Both the position numbers and the translations under genes were made by a program. Below the pieces are notes generated by a model. That model searched no databases, was not told where the DNA came from, and saw only the letters and a program-made list of their open reading frames with translations. From Marinobacter aromaticivorans (GTDB taxonomy: Bacteria; Pseudomonadota; Gammaproteobacteria; Pseudomonadales; Oleiphilaceae), in contig NZ_NIHD01000003.1 of assembly GCF_002806975.1 (NCBI RefSeq), forward strand, positions 310,001 through 374,000: a DNA stretch of 64,000 nt. Reading direction: 5' to 3'. This document shows positions 7,982 to 17,577 of the stretch, in pieces. Every line of letters starts with the position of its first letter. The first letter of the stretch is position 1.

Positions 7982-9445
7982 ATGTCTGAACAACTTCAGA
8001 TGAACGAAAAGCGGGAGGGATATCCCAAAGGCCAGCTGATCGGGCTGTTCCTCGGTGCCGGGTTGCTTCTGATGACTGTACTATTACCGCCGCCGGAGTC
8101 CATGTCGGTGGAGGCTTGGTCTGCGTTGGGGCTGATGTTGCTCATGGCCACTTGGTGGTCCACTGAAGCCATCCCGATTCCTGCCACCGCCCTGCTGCCG
8201 ATTGTCCTGATTCCAGGGCTTGGTCTGGGGAGTATTTCCCAGGCTACCTCGCCGTTTGCCCACCCCATTATATTTCTGTTCCTGGGTGGTTTTACCCTCG
8301 GGCTGGCAATGCAACGCTGGAATCTCCATCGCCGTATTGCCTTGATGACCCTCAACGCAGTGGGTAATGAGCCCAAACGCCAGATAGCCGGTTTCATGCT
8401 GGCAACTGCGTTTTTGAGTATGTGGGTGAGCAATACCGCAACGGCAATCATGATGCTGCCCATAGGCATGTCGGTTATCGGAATGATGGGAAATGGCCAG
8501 CCTGAGAATGTGCAGCGTTACGCGACGGCACTTTTGCTCGCCATTGCGTATTCCGCCAGTATAGGCGGCGTTGCTACCCTGATCGGGACACCACCCAATG
8601 CCCTGCTGGCAGCGTATCTGAGTGAAACCCAGGGTGTTTCCGTTGGTTTTGCCCAGTGGATGTTGCTGGGTGTTCCCGTATCACTCGTTATGCTGGCACT
8701 GGTCTGGTGGTGGCTGACACGGGCGGATTTCGGGCTGACCCGGCAGGAAGGAACCAGCCAGGCTATTCGTGATGAACTTGCGGCCCTGGGGCCAATGAAC
8801 CATGGCGAAAAGCTGGTGGCACTTGTTTTTGTGGTAACTGCCAGTGCCTGGATTTTCCGGCCGCTGCTGTCTGCGGGTATCATGCCGTGGCTCACTGACA
8901 CGGGTATTGCCGTATCCGCGGCGATCGCCATGTTCATCATTCCGGTCAGTACACGAGAGCAGACTTTTGTACTCGACTGGGAAACGGCCAAAGGGATTCC
9001 GTGGGGTGTTCTTCTGCTGTTTGGTGGCGGACTTGCCATGGCAGGCGTTATCAGCAGTTCCGGGCTCGCGGAATGGATTGCAGCGAGCATGGGTGTCGCC
9101 AGTGTATTGCCCTTGATCGTTATGATCATGCTGGTTGTTACGGTGATTATCTTCCTCACCGAAGTGACAAGTAACACCGCAACTGCCGCAGCTTTCCTTC
9201 CGCTTCTGGGGGCGCTTGCGCTTTCGCAGGAGGTGTCGCCGTTGTTGCTGACGGTACCGGCCGCCATTGCCGCCAGTTGCGCATTCATGATGCCGGTTGC
9301 CACGCCGCCCAACGCCATTGTGTTCTCCGGTGGCCACATGAAAATAGGCGACATGATCCGCGCCGGATTTGCCCTCAATATCGCAGGCATAGTGGTGGTA
9401 ACGCTCTTGTGTTACCTGCTTCTGGACCTGATTTTTACCCTCTGA
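7982..9445 (+). CDS. SLC13/DASS-family sodium:anion symporter
   Basis: 487 residues with about 11-13 membrane helices. Both signature Ser-Asn-Thr motifs of this family are present, SNTATAIMMLP in the first half and TSNTATAAAFLP in the second, which bind sodium and the carboxylate. Characterised members bring in succinate, other C4-dicarboxylates, citrate or sulfate. GGVATLIGTPPNALLAAYL also fits the family. It probably shares a transcript with the amidohydrolase upstream. The exact anion cannot be read from the sequence. Confidence 0.9.
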   Translation: MSEQLQMNEKREGYPKGQLIGLFLGAGLLLMTVLLPPPESMSVEAWSALGLMLLMATWWSTEAIPIPATALLPIVLIPGLGLGSISQATSPFAHPIIFLFLGGFTLGLAMQRWNLHRRIALMTLNAVGNEPKRQIAGFMLATAFLSMWVSNTATAIMMLPIGMSVIGMMGNGQPENVQRYATALLLAIAYSASIGGVATLIGTPPNALLAAYLSETQGVSVGFAQWMLLGVPVSLVMLALVWWWLTRADFGLTRQEGTSQAIRDELAALGPMNHGEKLVALVFVVTASAWIFRPLLSAGIMPWLTDTGIAVSAAIAMFIIPVSTREQTFVLDWETAKGIPWGVLLLFGGGLAMAGVISSSGLAEWIAASMGVASVLPLIVMIMLVVTVIIFLTEVTSNTATAAAFLPLLGALALSQEVSPLLLTVPAAIAASCAFMMPVATPPNAIVFSGGHMKIGDMIRAGFALNIAGIVVVTLLCYLLLDLIFTL

Positions 9446-9572
9446 CTGATCTGCCGCAGCACCAGATTTGAGGCACAGTTATCTTTAAGCCCTCCGCTAT
9501 TTCGGTATCTTACCGTAACAATATGTAAGCCGATAAACGTTACAGATAATAAAAACAGGAAGTTCGCCTCAC

Positions 9573-10373
9573 ATGCTGCTGGTGCTCGCTGGATCCATTC
9601 TTACATTTGCCATGGTGCAGGAAGCAACCGTGGTAGAGCCTTATGAAAGGGGCACTGTCGTGGTGGAGCAGAAGGTGGATTCCAGCCCTGCGAAGCTGCG
9701 CACAGGTTTTCGTATTGAGCCTCTGGTGGAGCAGAAATTCCGTAACATCGTGCGTCAGGCTTACGATTACAGTTGTGGCAGTGCCGCCCTGACGACTGTC
9801 CTGAATTTCTATCTTGGCCGCTCCTTGTCCGAGCGCCAGGTCATGGAGGGCCTGTTGCACTACGGCGAAAGCGAACGCATCGTCGCCCGCCGGGCCTTTT
9901 CCATGCTCGATATGAAGCGCCTCGTTACTGCACTGGGTTACCCCTCCGGCGGTTTCCGCGCAACCATTGATGACCTTATTGATCTTGACCACCCGGCGAT
10001 TGTTCCTATCCAGCACGCCGGCTTCAAGCACTTCGTTGTACTCCGGACCATTCGCGATGGCCGTGTTTATCTGGCTGATCCGGCGGTGGGGAATTTGTCG
10101 TTTACCGTGGCGCAGTTTGAGGAAAAGTGGGATGACAACGTGCTTTTCATTGTTTTCCCGGGCAGTGACAAGCCACTGGATAGCCTGGAACTCAAGGAAG
10201 AAGACCTGCGCTTTGTAGACGATCAGACCATGACACTGCTAGCGCTGGAACGGATACCCACCTTCCATGAAGCCACAGAGAGGCGCATCCAGAATTTGCT
10301 TGAACGCCAGAAGAACAATCCGGATGGCAGTGTTGAGAATACAAGAAAGCAATTGCATTACCGGCGTAATTAA
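9573..10373 (+). CDS. C39-type cysteine peptidase, exported (FapD-like)
   Basis: 266 residues with an N-terminal hydrophobic export signal (1-16) and a C39 peptidase domain. Probable catalytic residues are Cys68 (YDYSCGSAA), His153 (FKHFVVL) and Asp169 (YLADP), all present. C39 peptidases usually cleave double-glycine leaders inside ABC exporters; here there is no ABC domain, as in FapD of the Pseudomonas functional-amyloid operon. The next gene encodes a coiled-coil outer-membrane barrel resembling FapF. The start ATG has AGGAAG about ten bases upstream. Confidence 0.85.
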   Translation: MLLVLAGSILTFAMVQEATVVEPYERGTVVVEQKVDSSPAKLRTGFRIEPLVEQKFRNIVRQAYDYSCGSAALTTVLNFYLGRSLSERQVMEGLLHYGESERIVARRAFSMLDMKRLVTALGYPSGGFRATIDDLIDLDHPAIVPIQHAGFKHFVVLRTIRDGRVYLADPAVGNLSFTVAQFEEKWDDNVLFIVFPGSDKPLDSLELKEEDLRFVDDQTMTLLALERIPTFHEATERRIQNLLERQKNNPDGSVENTRKQLHYRRN

Positions 10374-10440
10374 TATGTGCCGGGCCCAGGGCTGTTTCCA
10401 ATAAAAAAAACGAGTACCGATAAAAATTAAGGGAGTCAGG

Positions 10441-11451
10441 ATGAATCGTTGGTTTGTGCGAGGTCTTATCCTTGTTTCCGCGGCAGGTATGCTTCCGGGC
10501 ACAGCCCTGGCGCAGGAGGGTAGTGTAGACCAGGCGAGGGACGCGCTCGCAAAACAGGAGGGGGATGAGGATTCTGCACGCCAGCTTGAGGAGGTCTTTC
10601 AGGCGGCGGAGAAAAACTACTCGCTGCAGAAAAAAGGTACTCATTCCCTTAACTATTCTTTCGATTATTCCTATACGGCGGACCAGCGCCTTGATCTTGC
10701 CATCACCAATGGCTCGGTAAGAAATCTGGATGTGGTGCCCTCGGCCACCCACAATTTCACCAATGCCTTTACCTATGATTTTGGTTTGCTGGATAACCTG
10801 ACCGTGGGAGCACGAGTTCCCCTGGTGGTGAAGTACGATACCGAGGATGAACTGAACATCTACGATTTCGGCGATATTTCCCTTACCGGTCGCTGGCAGC
10901 CCTTTGCCTACGTGCCGGGCAAAATGTCGACAACCCTGTTCGGCACCTTTACCAGCAAGACGGGTGTCAGCCCTTACGAAATTGATATCAAGGAGCAGCT
11001 TTCAACCGGTAGCGGTTATTACTCCTTTGGTGGCGGTGCCAGTCTTTCGAAGGTACTTGATCCGGTTGTTGTATTCGGTTCTGCCAGCGTCACTTACAAC
11101 CTGCCTGCCGAAGATCTTCAGCAGGTCCGTGGGGCCCGTTTGCTCACGAAAGTCGAGCCCGGCTTCAGCCTTTCGGGCTCTGCAGGTTTTGCCTATTCAC
11201 TTTCCTACGATATCTCTCTGAGTATTTCTGCACAGCTGAGTTACAGCGATGAAACCATTCTGACGTTCTCCAATGGTGACCAGGCCGTGGCTCAGGATCA
11301 GATGACCGGTTTCCTGAGTATGTCACTGGGAACCCGGGTCAGCGATACCACGATTGTAAATACCAGTCTCGGTATTGGCCTGACCGAGGATGCCCCGGAC
11401 TTCTCCCTGGGTGTGTCCCTGCCCATTAATTTCTCCGGCCTCAAAGAGTGA
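10441..11451 (+). CDS. outer-membrane beta-barrel protein with N-terminal coiled coil (FapF-like)
   Basis: 336 residues: Sec signal peptide ending at ALA near residue 24, a charged helical segment (about 27-60, ARDALAKQEGDEDSARQLEE), then alternating aromatic beta strands to the C-terminus (HSLNYSFDYSY, TNAFTYDFGLLDNLTVGARVPL, and so on). Helix followed by barrel is the plan of FapF, the trimeric pore for Fap amyloid, though this protein is shorter. It could equally be an outer-membrane transporter of the broad MetA-type group. It follows the C39 peptidase by 67 bp and precedes a FadL-like gene by 39 bp. Confidence 0.75.
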   Translation: MNRWFVRGLILVSAAGMLPGTALAQEGSVDQARDALAKQEGDEDSARQLEEVFQAAEKNYSLQKKGTHSLNYSFDYSYTADQRLDLAITNGSVRNLDVVPSATHNFTNAFTYDFGLLDNLTVGARVPLVVKYDTEDELNIYDFGDISLTGRWQPFAYVPGKMSTTLFGTFTSKTGVSPYEIDIKEQLSTGSGYYSFGGGASLSKVLDPVVVFGSASVTYNLPAEDLQQVRGARLLTKVEPGFSLSGSAGFAYSLSYDISLSISAQLSYSDETILTFSNGDQAVAQDQMTGFLSMSLGTRVSDTTIVNTSLGIGLTEDAPDFSLGVSLPINFSGLKE

Positions 11452-11490
11452 CTGCCGCCGATGCCAGTTTAACGGGAAGGGAAGGACTTC

Positions 11491-13116
11491 ATGGGATATA
11501 ACAGCCACAAGCGTCAGCTTCTCGCGGCAATGGTCGCCACGACACTTTCATGTGGTGCCCAGGCCCAGCTGGCCCAGAATCTGACGATTCACCCCAAGGC
11601 ACTGGCTTTGGGTAATGCCGTTACAGCTGATCCCCCGGGGATCATGGCCATACATTACAACCCGGCGGGCCTGACGAAACTGGATGGTCGTCAGCTGGAA
11701 GTGAATCTGATGGGCGTCTATCTGGATATCGACGCAAATTTTACGGCACCGGAAGGCTACGAGATATTTGGCATTGATGGCCTGGAAATCGACCCGAATA
11801 CCGGCAAACAGCGCGATCCGGTAGCCAACACCCACAGCCATAGCAACAATGCTGCGCTTTATGTTCCCGGTTTTGGCATTCTCCGGGCGCCACCCGGGCC
11901 GGCGATTGCCCCATCTGCGGGGATCAGTATCAATCCGCCCGGCTCAAAACTGACCTTCGGTAACGCCTTTTATCTGCCACTGGCGGCAGGTTTTTATCGT
12001 GACAAAGATGACCCTGCCCGGTATCAGCCTCAGGCGACGGCGCTTCAGCGTACAACCTATCTTTCGCCAACGGTGGGCTACAAAATCAACGATGAGTGGT
12101 CTGTGGGTGCGGGCATTCATCTCTCCCACATGGGTATAGCGGCGGATCAGTACATGCGCGCGCCTAACCTGCTGCTGGGTGTGGCTGAGATTCTTCAGGA
12201 TGCGTTCAACTGCGAAAGCGGGGATGAGCCGCTGCAACCCTGGCTGGCACTGTGCGGCGGTAATGTCGGACCCTGGGATGATATTGGTGCCCTGAGTATC
12301 AATGTCCAGGAAACCCTGTCGCCCACCTACACGCTGGGCGTCATGTGGGAGCCGAAAGACTGGTTCAGCTGGGGGGCAAGCTACACCTCAGAAGCTGAAA
12401 TGAACATGAAGGGCACCTTTGAAATTGAATACACCGACGACTGGTCCGGTTTCTGGCAGAGTGTAAACGGCTCGGTGCTGGGCGCTATTACGTCGGCCAT
12501 TCTCAGCTTGCCCTCGGGTGCGCCCCGGGAGGCCGGAAACGTGAGTATGGATCTGGTGTACCCACAGCATTTCCAGACAGGTATCAGCGTAGATGTGCAT
12601 CCGAAGCTGACCCTTAACGTAGATATTGGCTGGACTGACTACAAGCAGTGGGATGCCTTCCTGTTTCGTTTTGACAGGAATCTGGAATTCCTTAACGCAG
12701 CCCGCATCCTGTCGCCGGATAACGCCACGCCCAGCACTCTCAAGTTGCCCCTGGGCTTCAAAAGTCAGTGGAACTGGGCCTTCGGCATGGAGTTCCATGC
12801 CTCATCACGGCTTGACCTTAGAGCCGGCGTCGAGATTCGCGATTCGGTGATACCGGATGATCAGCGCTCGGTTATGGCACCTTTCGGTGGAGCTAACCTG
12901 TACAGTATTGGCATGGGATACAAATGGGATAAAAATACGGAAATAGATATGAACCTGAGCTATCTGCATTCGGTAGAAACCATACCGGCAGATACCAGTT
13001 GCAACCTGAACTGCGATAACATTACCAATATTATCTATAACCCCTACGCCGGGCTTGACGTCAAGACGTCTCTGCGGGTTGTTATGGCGGGCCTCAGCTT
13101 CCGGAAAAAATTCTGA
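11491..13116 (+). CDS. OmpP1/FadL-family outer-membrane transporter
   Basis: 541 residues with signal peptide (cleavage after AQA near residue 25) and the FadL hallmarks: the N-terminal hatch segment with ALGNAVTADPPG, the NPAGL motif near residue 57, and about 14 strands ending in an aromatic C-terminal Phe (FRKKF). FadL proteins admit long-chain fatty acids, alkanes or aromatics by lateral diffusion. It is longer than E. coli FadL, with several inserted loops, one containing two Cys. A MalM-like lipoprotein gene follows at 13151. The hydrophobic substrate is not known. Confidence 0.88.
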   Translation: MGYNSHKRQLLAAMVATTLSCGAQAQLAQNLTIHPKALALGNAVTADPPGIMAIHYNPAGLTKLDGRQLEVNLMGVYLDIDANFTAPEGYEIFGIDGLEIDPNTGKQRDPVANTHSHSNNAALYVPGFGILRAPPGPAIAPSAGISINPPGSKLTFGNAFYLPLAAGFYRDKDDPARYQPQATALQRTTYLSPTVGYKINDEWSVGAGIHLSHMGIAADQYMRAPNLLLGVAEILQDAFNCESGDEPLQPWLALCGGNVGPWDDIGALSINVQETLSPTYTLGVMWEPKDWFSWGASYTSEAEMNMKGTFEIEYTDDWSGFWQSVNGSVLGAITSAILSLPSGAPREAGNVSMDLVYPQHFQTGISVDVHPKLTLNVDIGWTDYKQWDAFLFRFDRNLEFLNAARILSPDNATPSTLKLPLGFKSQWNWAFGMEFHASSRLDLRAGVEIRDSVIPDDQRSVMAPFGGANLYSIGMGYKWDKNTEIDMNLSYLHSVETIPADTSCNLNCDNITNIIYNPYAGLDVKTSLRVVMAGLSFRKKF

Positions 13117-13150
13117 CCTCAGGCTGCCTGGCGTCCACAAGGGCATTTCA

Positions 13151-14185
13151 GTGACCAGGAACAGACAACTTACAGCTGTTGCATGTGCCGCTCTGGCAGT
13201 GATGGTGTCTGGCTGCCAGATAGGCGGGTCCACGGTATCCAGCCGGGAAGGCTATTTTTCATGGGTGGATGAACAGGGTCGGGTGCGTTATTCACCCATA
13301 GTGTCAGCGCAGGAACCAGTATCAGCGCAGGAACAGGCGCCGCCAGACCAGCCGGAAGCACCGGTAAGGGCGCGCGCCGGCGATGAGATTGAAGATGAAT
13401 TTACGCCTGCTGACTATCCGGATGCCGAGGAACTCCGGCGCCGGGGTTATGTGCGGGAAGGCGAGCGCCAGCCTTACTTTACCTGGCGTGATGCCAGCGG
13501 AAACGTGAGAGTTACCTACTATCAGCCTGATACCCGCACAGATGAGGAAAAAGGACTTACCAAACCGCCAACCGTAGCCACGCAGGCGAAGGTGTATCGC
13601 CCTGGTGATACGCCACTGGTATCCGAACCCGTGGCCGGCCATGACCCGGATGCGTTTGCCATTCTCGGTGTAGCCGATGAGCCTGATAACTACCTTGAGC
13701 GATTTTCGGAAACCTGTTGCCGGACACTGGACACACAAAACCAACAGCTCTGGCAGGCAGGCCGCGAGTTTGGAGTCCATGTGACCAAAAACTCACCGAC
13801 ACATGGCTTTCTTACTGGCCAAAGTCCCTATCAGCTGATCGCCTTGCCCCGTGAGGACCAGCTAAAGGGCAAGATTCTGCGATTGCGGTCCTATGCCAAT
13901 AATGGCGTTTTCGTGCCTTCGGTTCTGTTTCTGGACGGAGAGCTTGCCCCCACGCGGCTGGTGACCGATCTGGTCATGGAGTTTGAGCCGGAGAACTGGC
14001 ACCGTCGGGGCTATCTGGAAGCCCGGATTCCGGTGTCAGCCGCTGGTGATGAGCGTTGGATGCTGATTTTTACCCGTAACGAGGATCTGGAAGGCCAGAC
14101 AGTTGTTGACACACGTCGTGGCCCGCAGAAAATACCCCATGTCCGCACCGGTGAGTTCGGGCTGACCCTGGAAGACGCGTATTAA
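13151..14185 (+). CDS. MalM-like lipoprotein with two DUF4124-like motifs
   Basis: 344 residues from GTG at 13151, chosen because it gives a lipoprotein signal with lipobox VSGC near residue 21 and has AAGGG upstream. Two short repeats, YFSWVDEQGRVRYS (about 36) and YFTWRDASGNVRVT (about 112), resemble the DUF4124 peptide. The C-terminal half shares with E. coli MalM the patterns VFVPSVLFLDGELAP and WMLIFTRNEDLEGQTVV. MalM is a periplasmic protein of the maltose operon with unclear role; here no maltose genes are present and the partner appears to be the FadL-like porin upstream. Confidence 0.8.
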   Translation: MTRNRQLTAVACAALAVMVSGCQIGGSTVSSREGYFSWVDEQGRVRYSPIVSAQEPVSAQEQAPPDQPEAPVRARAGDEIEDEFTPADYPDAEELRRRGYVREGERQPYFTWRDASGNVRVTYYQPDTRTDEEKGLTKPPTVATQAKVYRPGDTPLVSEPVAGHDPDAFAILGVADEPDNYLERFSETCCRTLDTQNQQLWQAGREFGVHVTKNSPTHGFLTGQSPYQLIALPREDQLKGKILRLRSYANNGVFVPSVLFLDGELAPTRLVTDLVMEFEPENWHRRGYLEARIPVSAAGDERWMLIFTRNEDLEGQTVVDTRRGPQKIPHVRTGEFGLTLEDAY

Positions 14186-14189
14186 ACGG

Positions 14190-15221
14190 TCAGTCCTCAG
14201 GTTGGCTCAGGTCGAGCCATTGTTGCGACAGCCAGTAGAAACTGCCATCCTGCGCCGGATGGGTGCAATTATAACGGAACCGCCGGCTGTTAAAGGGTTT
14301 CGGCGCTTCCACCGTAATGCTCGTTTCGGACACCTTGAAGTCAATCCGCCCCATGCCGGAGGCGAAGCAGGTCAGCCTGCCAGGCTGTATTTCGTCAGTG
14401 CGCGGCAACGTAAGCTCAGGAGGGTTTGACTCCATGATTCCATCCGGCAACTTGCTGGTATCAATCGGGAAGGCCTTGCTCCGCAACTTGTCCTTGAGGC
14501 CATTGAGCTGCCCGTACGCGTTGGCCATGGGGAATCTTGGCAAACGGGTTTTCCCTGAAAGCGGTCCTATGGCGCCGGACTGCTGCCCGAACCCATACCA
14601 GCCCCGCTCGGCCACTTCGGCTTCAAGGGCTTTGTCGAACTCGCCATAGGGGTAGGCAAACAGGGGCAGGTCGGTACCCAGTCTCTTTTTCAGTTCGGCT
14701 TGCGCAGTATCGAGACTGCGGGTGACACGTGTTTCCCAGTCGGCTTCCGATTCACCCTGTTTGCGCGCCAGATGTCCATGCCCGGCGCCGTGATTGGCAA
14801 TGCTTACCCCGTCGCGCACGGCCAGCTCCTCAAGCTGTTCCCAGGTCATGTAGCCGTGGCTTCCTATGGCTGCAGTGTCTACAAATATGGTGTAGGGCAG
14901 GCCACGTTCCTGCAGGATGCTGGCGCCCTTGGTATAGACAGACTCGTAGGCGTCGTCAAAAGTGATGGCAATGTATTGATCTGCAGGCGGTTCATCGGAG
15001 TACTGACCCTCCGTGGCGCTGTGCAGATCAACCACATCAAGGCCCAGGTCATCAATCATGTCCAGCTGCGCCTTGAAAAGGGAGATGGATGTGCTGGTCG
15101 ATGGCGGGGTGTCATCGCTGATGTGATGGTACTGAAGCACCACAAGGTCGGCGTTCACCGTGAAACTGGCCAGCAGGAACAGGGAAAAGATTGCCGGTAT
15201 GCGCAAGGTTGTTACTTTCAT
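14190..15221 (-). CDS. exported polysaccharide deacetylase (NodB domain)
   Basis: 343 residues with a signal peptide (1-24) and a NodB-type carbohydrate esterase domain: the metal-binding Asp pair in ITFDDAY near residue 88 and the His pair in NHGAGHGHLA near residue 147, then LFAYPYGEFD. The last 90 or so residues form an extra domain. Such enzymes remove acetyl groups from N-acetylglucosamine in exopolysaccharide or peptidoglycan. Its start overlaps by 4 bp the end of the DnaJ-related gene upstream, so the two are co-transcribed. Convergent with the MalM-like gene. Confidence 0.9.
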   Translation of the reverse strand: MKVTTLRIPAIFSLFLLASFTVNADLVVLQYHHISDDTPPSTSTSISLFKAQLDMIDDLGLDVVDLHSATEGQYSDEPPADQYIAITFDDAYESVYTKGASILQERGLPYTIFVDTAAIGSHGYMTWEQLEELAVRDGVSIANHGAGHGHLARKQGESEADWETRVTRSLDTAQAELKKRLGTDLPLFAYPYGEFDKALEAEVAERGWYGFGQQSGAIGPLSGKTRLPRFPMANAYGQLNGLKDKLRSKAFPIDTSKLPDGIMESNPPELTLPRTDEIQPGRLTCFASGMGRIDFKVSETSITVEAPKPFNSRRFRYNCTHPAQDGSFYWLSQQWLDLSQPED

Positions 15222-15895
15222 GATTGCTCCATCATCTGGCTGAAGTGTGCCTTCATAACAGAAAAAGCCTCATTGAGAGACTGAATCGCTTCGGTATCAC
15301 CGCCACGATCGGGGTGGGCCTGCATCACCGCGCGGCGGAATGCGTGTTTTACCACCAGAAAGCAGTCAGGAACGGAATCGAATCCGAGGGTTTTTGCTGC
15401 CAGCAGGACTTCCTGTTTGTCTGGCCCGGCATTCCGGTGGCCGACCCAGAAATTGTTCATCATCTGTTCAAGGGCTTCCTTCGGCATTCTGTACTGGGAC
15501 AGGTCCAGGTAGAAATGGCGAAGGCTGTCCATGGTACCGGGCAAGCCGTTTTCATCAACCAGATCCTGATGCTCAATAACGATACGCAAGGGCGAGATAT
15601 GCAGCTTCTCTCCGTTCTTTGCCAGGCTATCCCTCAGCCTGTAAAGCACGTGGAACAACAGGAAATGCACAGGGTAGAGTTGCCCGGTATCGTGAAAATC
15701 CAGATCACCGATCAGCCTCCATGGAGATTTTTGCAAGGTTTTGATCAGGTTAAGCTCGTCTGTGCCTGACAATGACATGCGAAGCTCATGCTCAACGGCC
15801 ACAAGCATGTGCTGTATCTGCTGCTCCAGCAGAGGATCAGTTGTGGCTGCCGGTGCGGGCGTCGGGGTGTCCGGGCAGGTCGGGGCATTATTCAT
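15218..15895 (-). CDS. DnaJ-related protein with C-terminal J domain
   Basis: 225 residues: a DNAJ-related N-terminal domain (about 25-160, ending in LSQYRMPKEALEQMM) and a short C-terminal J domain with the diagnostic HPD (MQAHPDRGG near residue 195). The HPD loop stimulates Hsp70 ATPase activity, so this should be a specialised DnaK co-chaperone without the zinc-finger and substrate domains of DnaJ. It is translationally coupled to the deacetylase gene downstream. Confidence 0.88.
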   Translation of the reverse strand: MNNAPTCPDTPTPAPAATTDPLLEQQIQHMLVAVEHELRMSLSGTDELNLIKTLQKSPWRLIGDLDFHDTGQLYPVHFLLFHVLYRLRDSLAKNGEKLHISPLRIVIEHQDLVDENGLPGTMDSLRHFYLDLSQYRMPKEALEQMMNNFWVGHRNAGPDKQEVLLAAKTLGFDSVPDCFLVVKHAFRRAVMQAHPDRGGDTEAIQSLNEAFSVMKAHFSQMMEQS

Positions 15896-15923
15896 GGTGC
15901 CAATAGTAGGCTAGTGGGGGCGT

Positions 15924-16568
15924 TCAGGGAAGGGCAGCCAATCGGGCGAGCCCACCGGTAAACAGCGCCGTTGAGAAATTGCTCGCCCTTTCCACTTCCT
16001 CCTCGGCCCGGCCCGGATTTCTGTATACACGCCTTGCCACCATCAGGCTGGTTTCATAAGCAACCCCGAAAAGGGCGGTGCAAAAGTATTCCTCATCAAT
16101 TTTCGGCAAAATCCCGTGCCTGACTGCGTTTCTCACGTCGTCCTCAAGAGACATCATAATTAACCCGAGTATGCCAGAACCAAAAAGTTGCTTCAGGGCG
16201 CGCTCGTTGCGGTGGGCCAGTTCATATACCAGTGGATCTCTTGCAGTCGCGCTGTAAAGAGCAAAGTAGGAGCGGTAGATAAAATCTTCTGCTGTATCCG
16301 CAGAACGGCGTGAGCGGATCAGGTGCTCATTGAGGCCGCTCAGAAAATCCGTCAGCAGCGCTGCAAAAATATCCTGTTTGCTACGGAAGTAATTGTAGAA
16401 AGTGCCGGAGGCGAGGTGGGTTCTGTTGATAAGATCGCGAATGGTGGCATTTTCGTACCCCTGTTCCTGGAAACAGAGACGGGCAGCAGTGAGGATTGCC
16501 TCACGGTTACGCCTGCGGTTCCGTTCCCGCTTGCCAGGGTGCCGTTTTTCCGTGTTTAACATATCCAT
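15924..16568 (-). CDS. TetR-family transcriptional regulator
   Basis: 214 residues. The N-terminal helix-turn-helix is typical ([21 protein letters not shown] ... [20 protein letters not shown], residues 20-65), followed by a helical ligand-binding domain of unknown ligand. The start at 16568 is preferred because AGGTGA lies about six bases upstream; the frame stays open further upstream but would run into ttcA. It is divergent from ttcA, and their starts are only about 70 bp apart, so it may control itself and perhaps ttcA. Confidence 0.88.
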   Translation of the reverse strand: MDMLNTEKRHPGKRERNRRRNREAILTAARLCFQEQGYENATIRDLINRTHLASGTFYNYFRSKQDIFAALLTDFLSGLNEHLIRSRRSADTAEDFIYRSYFALYSATARDPLVYELAHRNERALKQLFGSGILGLIMMSLEDDVRNAVRHGILPKIDEEYFCTALFGVAYETSLMVARRVYRNPGRAEEEVERASNFSTALFTGGLARLAALP

Positions 16569-16640
16569 GTCTGTCACCTGTCCCTCAATGCCTTGGATGC
16601 GTATAATCTTACGTCCATTTTCCCACAGACCACCGTCGAT

Positions 16641-17561
16641 ATGCCCGAAGTTAAAATGGACAGCCCGGAACACCTCCATAAACCTGAATACGAGCCAAAT
16701 CAGAAACTGGAGCAGAATAAACTGCAAAAACGTCTGCGCCGGGAAGTCGGTCAGGCAATCGCCGATTTCTCCATGATTGAAGCAGGCGACAAGGTAATGT
16801 GTTGCCTGTCCGGTGGCAAGGACTCATACGCCATGCTGGACATCCTACTCAATCTGCAGAAAAGTGCCCCGGTGTCGTTTGAGTTGATCGCCGTTAATCT
16901 GGACCAGAAACAGCCCGGTTTTCCCGAAGAGGTCCTGCCTGAATACCTGGCGGCACTGGGTATTGAATACTATATAATCGAAAGAGATACCTACAGCATA
17001 GTCAAAGACAAGGTGCCTGAGGGTAAAACCACGTGCGGGCTCTGTTCACGGCTGCGTCGCGGTATTCTCTATAACTTCGCTGAAGAGCACGGGGTTACCC
17101 GCATTGCGCTAGGGCACCACCGTGACGACCTGCTTGAGACCCTGTTTCTGAACATGTTTTATGGTGGCAAGCTCAAAACCATGCCGCCGGTTCTGCACAG
17201 CGATGATGGTCGTAACACGGTTATTCGGCCTCTTGCCTACAGCCGGGAGAAAGACATAGCGCGTTATGCAGAGTTGCGGCAGTTCCCGATCATTCCCTGT
17301 AACCTCTGCGGTTCTCAGGAAAACCTGCAGCGCCAGGTTATCAAGGACATGCTGCAGCACTGGGACAGACAGCACCCGGGCAGGCTGGAATCCATGTTCA
17401 GGGCGCTTTGTAACGTGGAGCCTTCACACCTCGCTGACAAGGATCTCTACGATTTCCGGGAAGGCAAGCGCCTTGGCGGCAAGCGCCAGGCTGTGCAGAC
17501 AGCAACCCCGGAAGACAATCCCGAGCCGAATTTTGGCCGGCTCGATGTGCTGAACCTGTAG
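16641..17561 (+). CDS. ttcA: tRNA 2-thiocytidine(32) synthetase TtcA
   Basis: About 306 residues, close throughout to E. coli TtcA. The PP-loop [12 protein letters not shown] activates C32 of tRNA with ATP, and the two CxxC pairs ([10 protein letters not shown] and CNLCGSQ) hold the Fe-S cluster needed for thiolation. [14 protein letters not shown] is also conserved. Either ATG 16641 or ATG 16656 could be the start; neither has a strong ribosome site, and the E. coli protein aligns best from just after them. Convergent with the TauE-like gene, 16 bp away. Confidence 0.95.
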   Translation: MPEVKMDSPEHLHKPEYEPNQKLEQNKLQKRLRREVGQAIADFSMIEAGDKVMCCLSGGKDSYAMLDILLNLQKSAPVSFELIAVNLDQKQPGFPEEVLPEYLAALGIEYYIIERDTYSIVKDKVPEGKTTCGLCSRLRRGILYNFAEEHGVTRIALGHHRDDLLETLFLNMFYGGKLKTMPPVLHSDDGRNTVIRPLAYSREKDIARYAELRQFPIIPCNLCGSQENLQRQVIKDMLQHWDRQHPGRLESMFRALCNVEPSHLADKDLYDFREGKRLGGKRQAVQTATPEDNPEPNFGRLDVLNL

Positions 17562-17577
17562 TGTCAAGAATGGTGTT

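Noticed and set aside
8518..9390. Minus-strand open frame of 290 codons opposite the SLC13 gene
   Set aside because: Composition is Ser/Thr/Ala-rich without a fold; the plus strand encodes a textbook DASS transporter.
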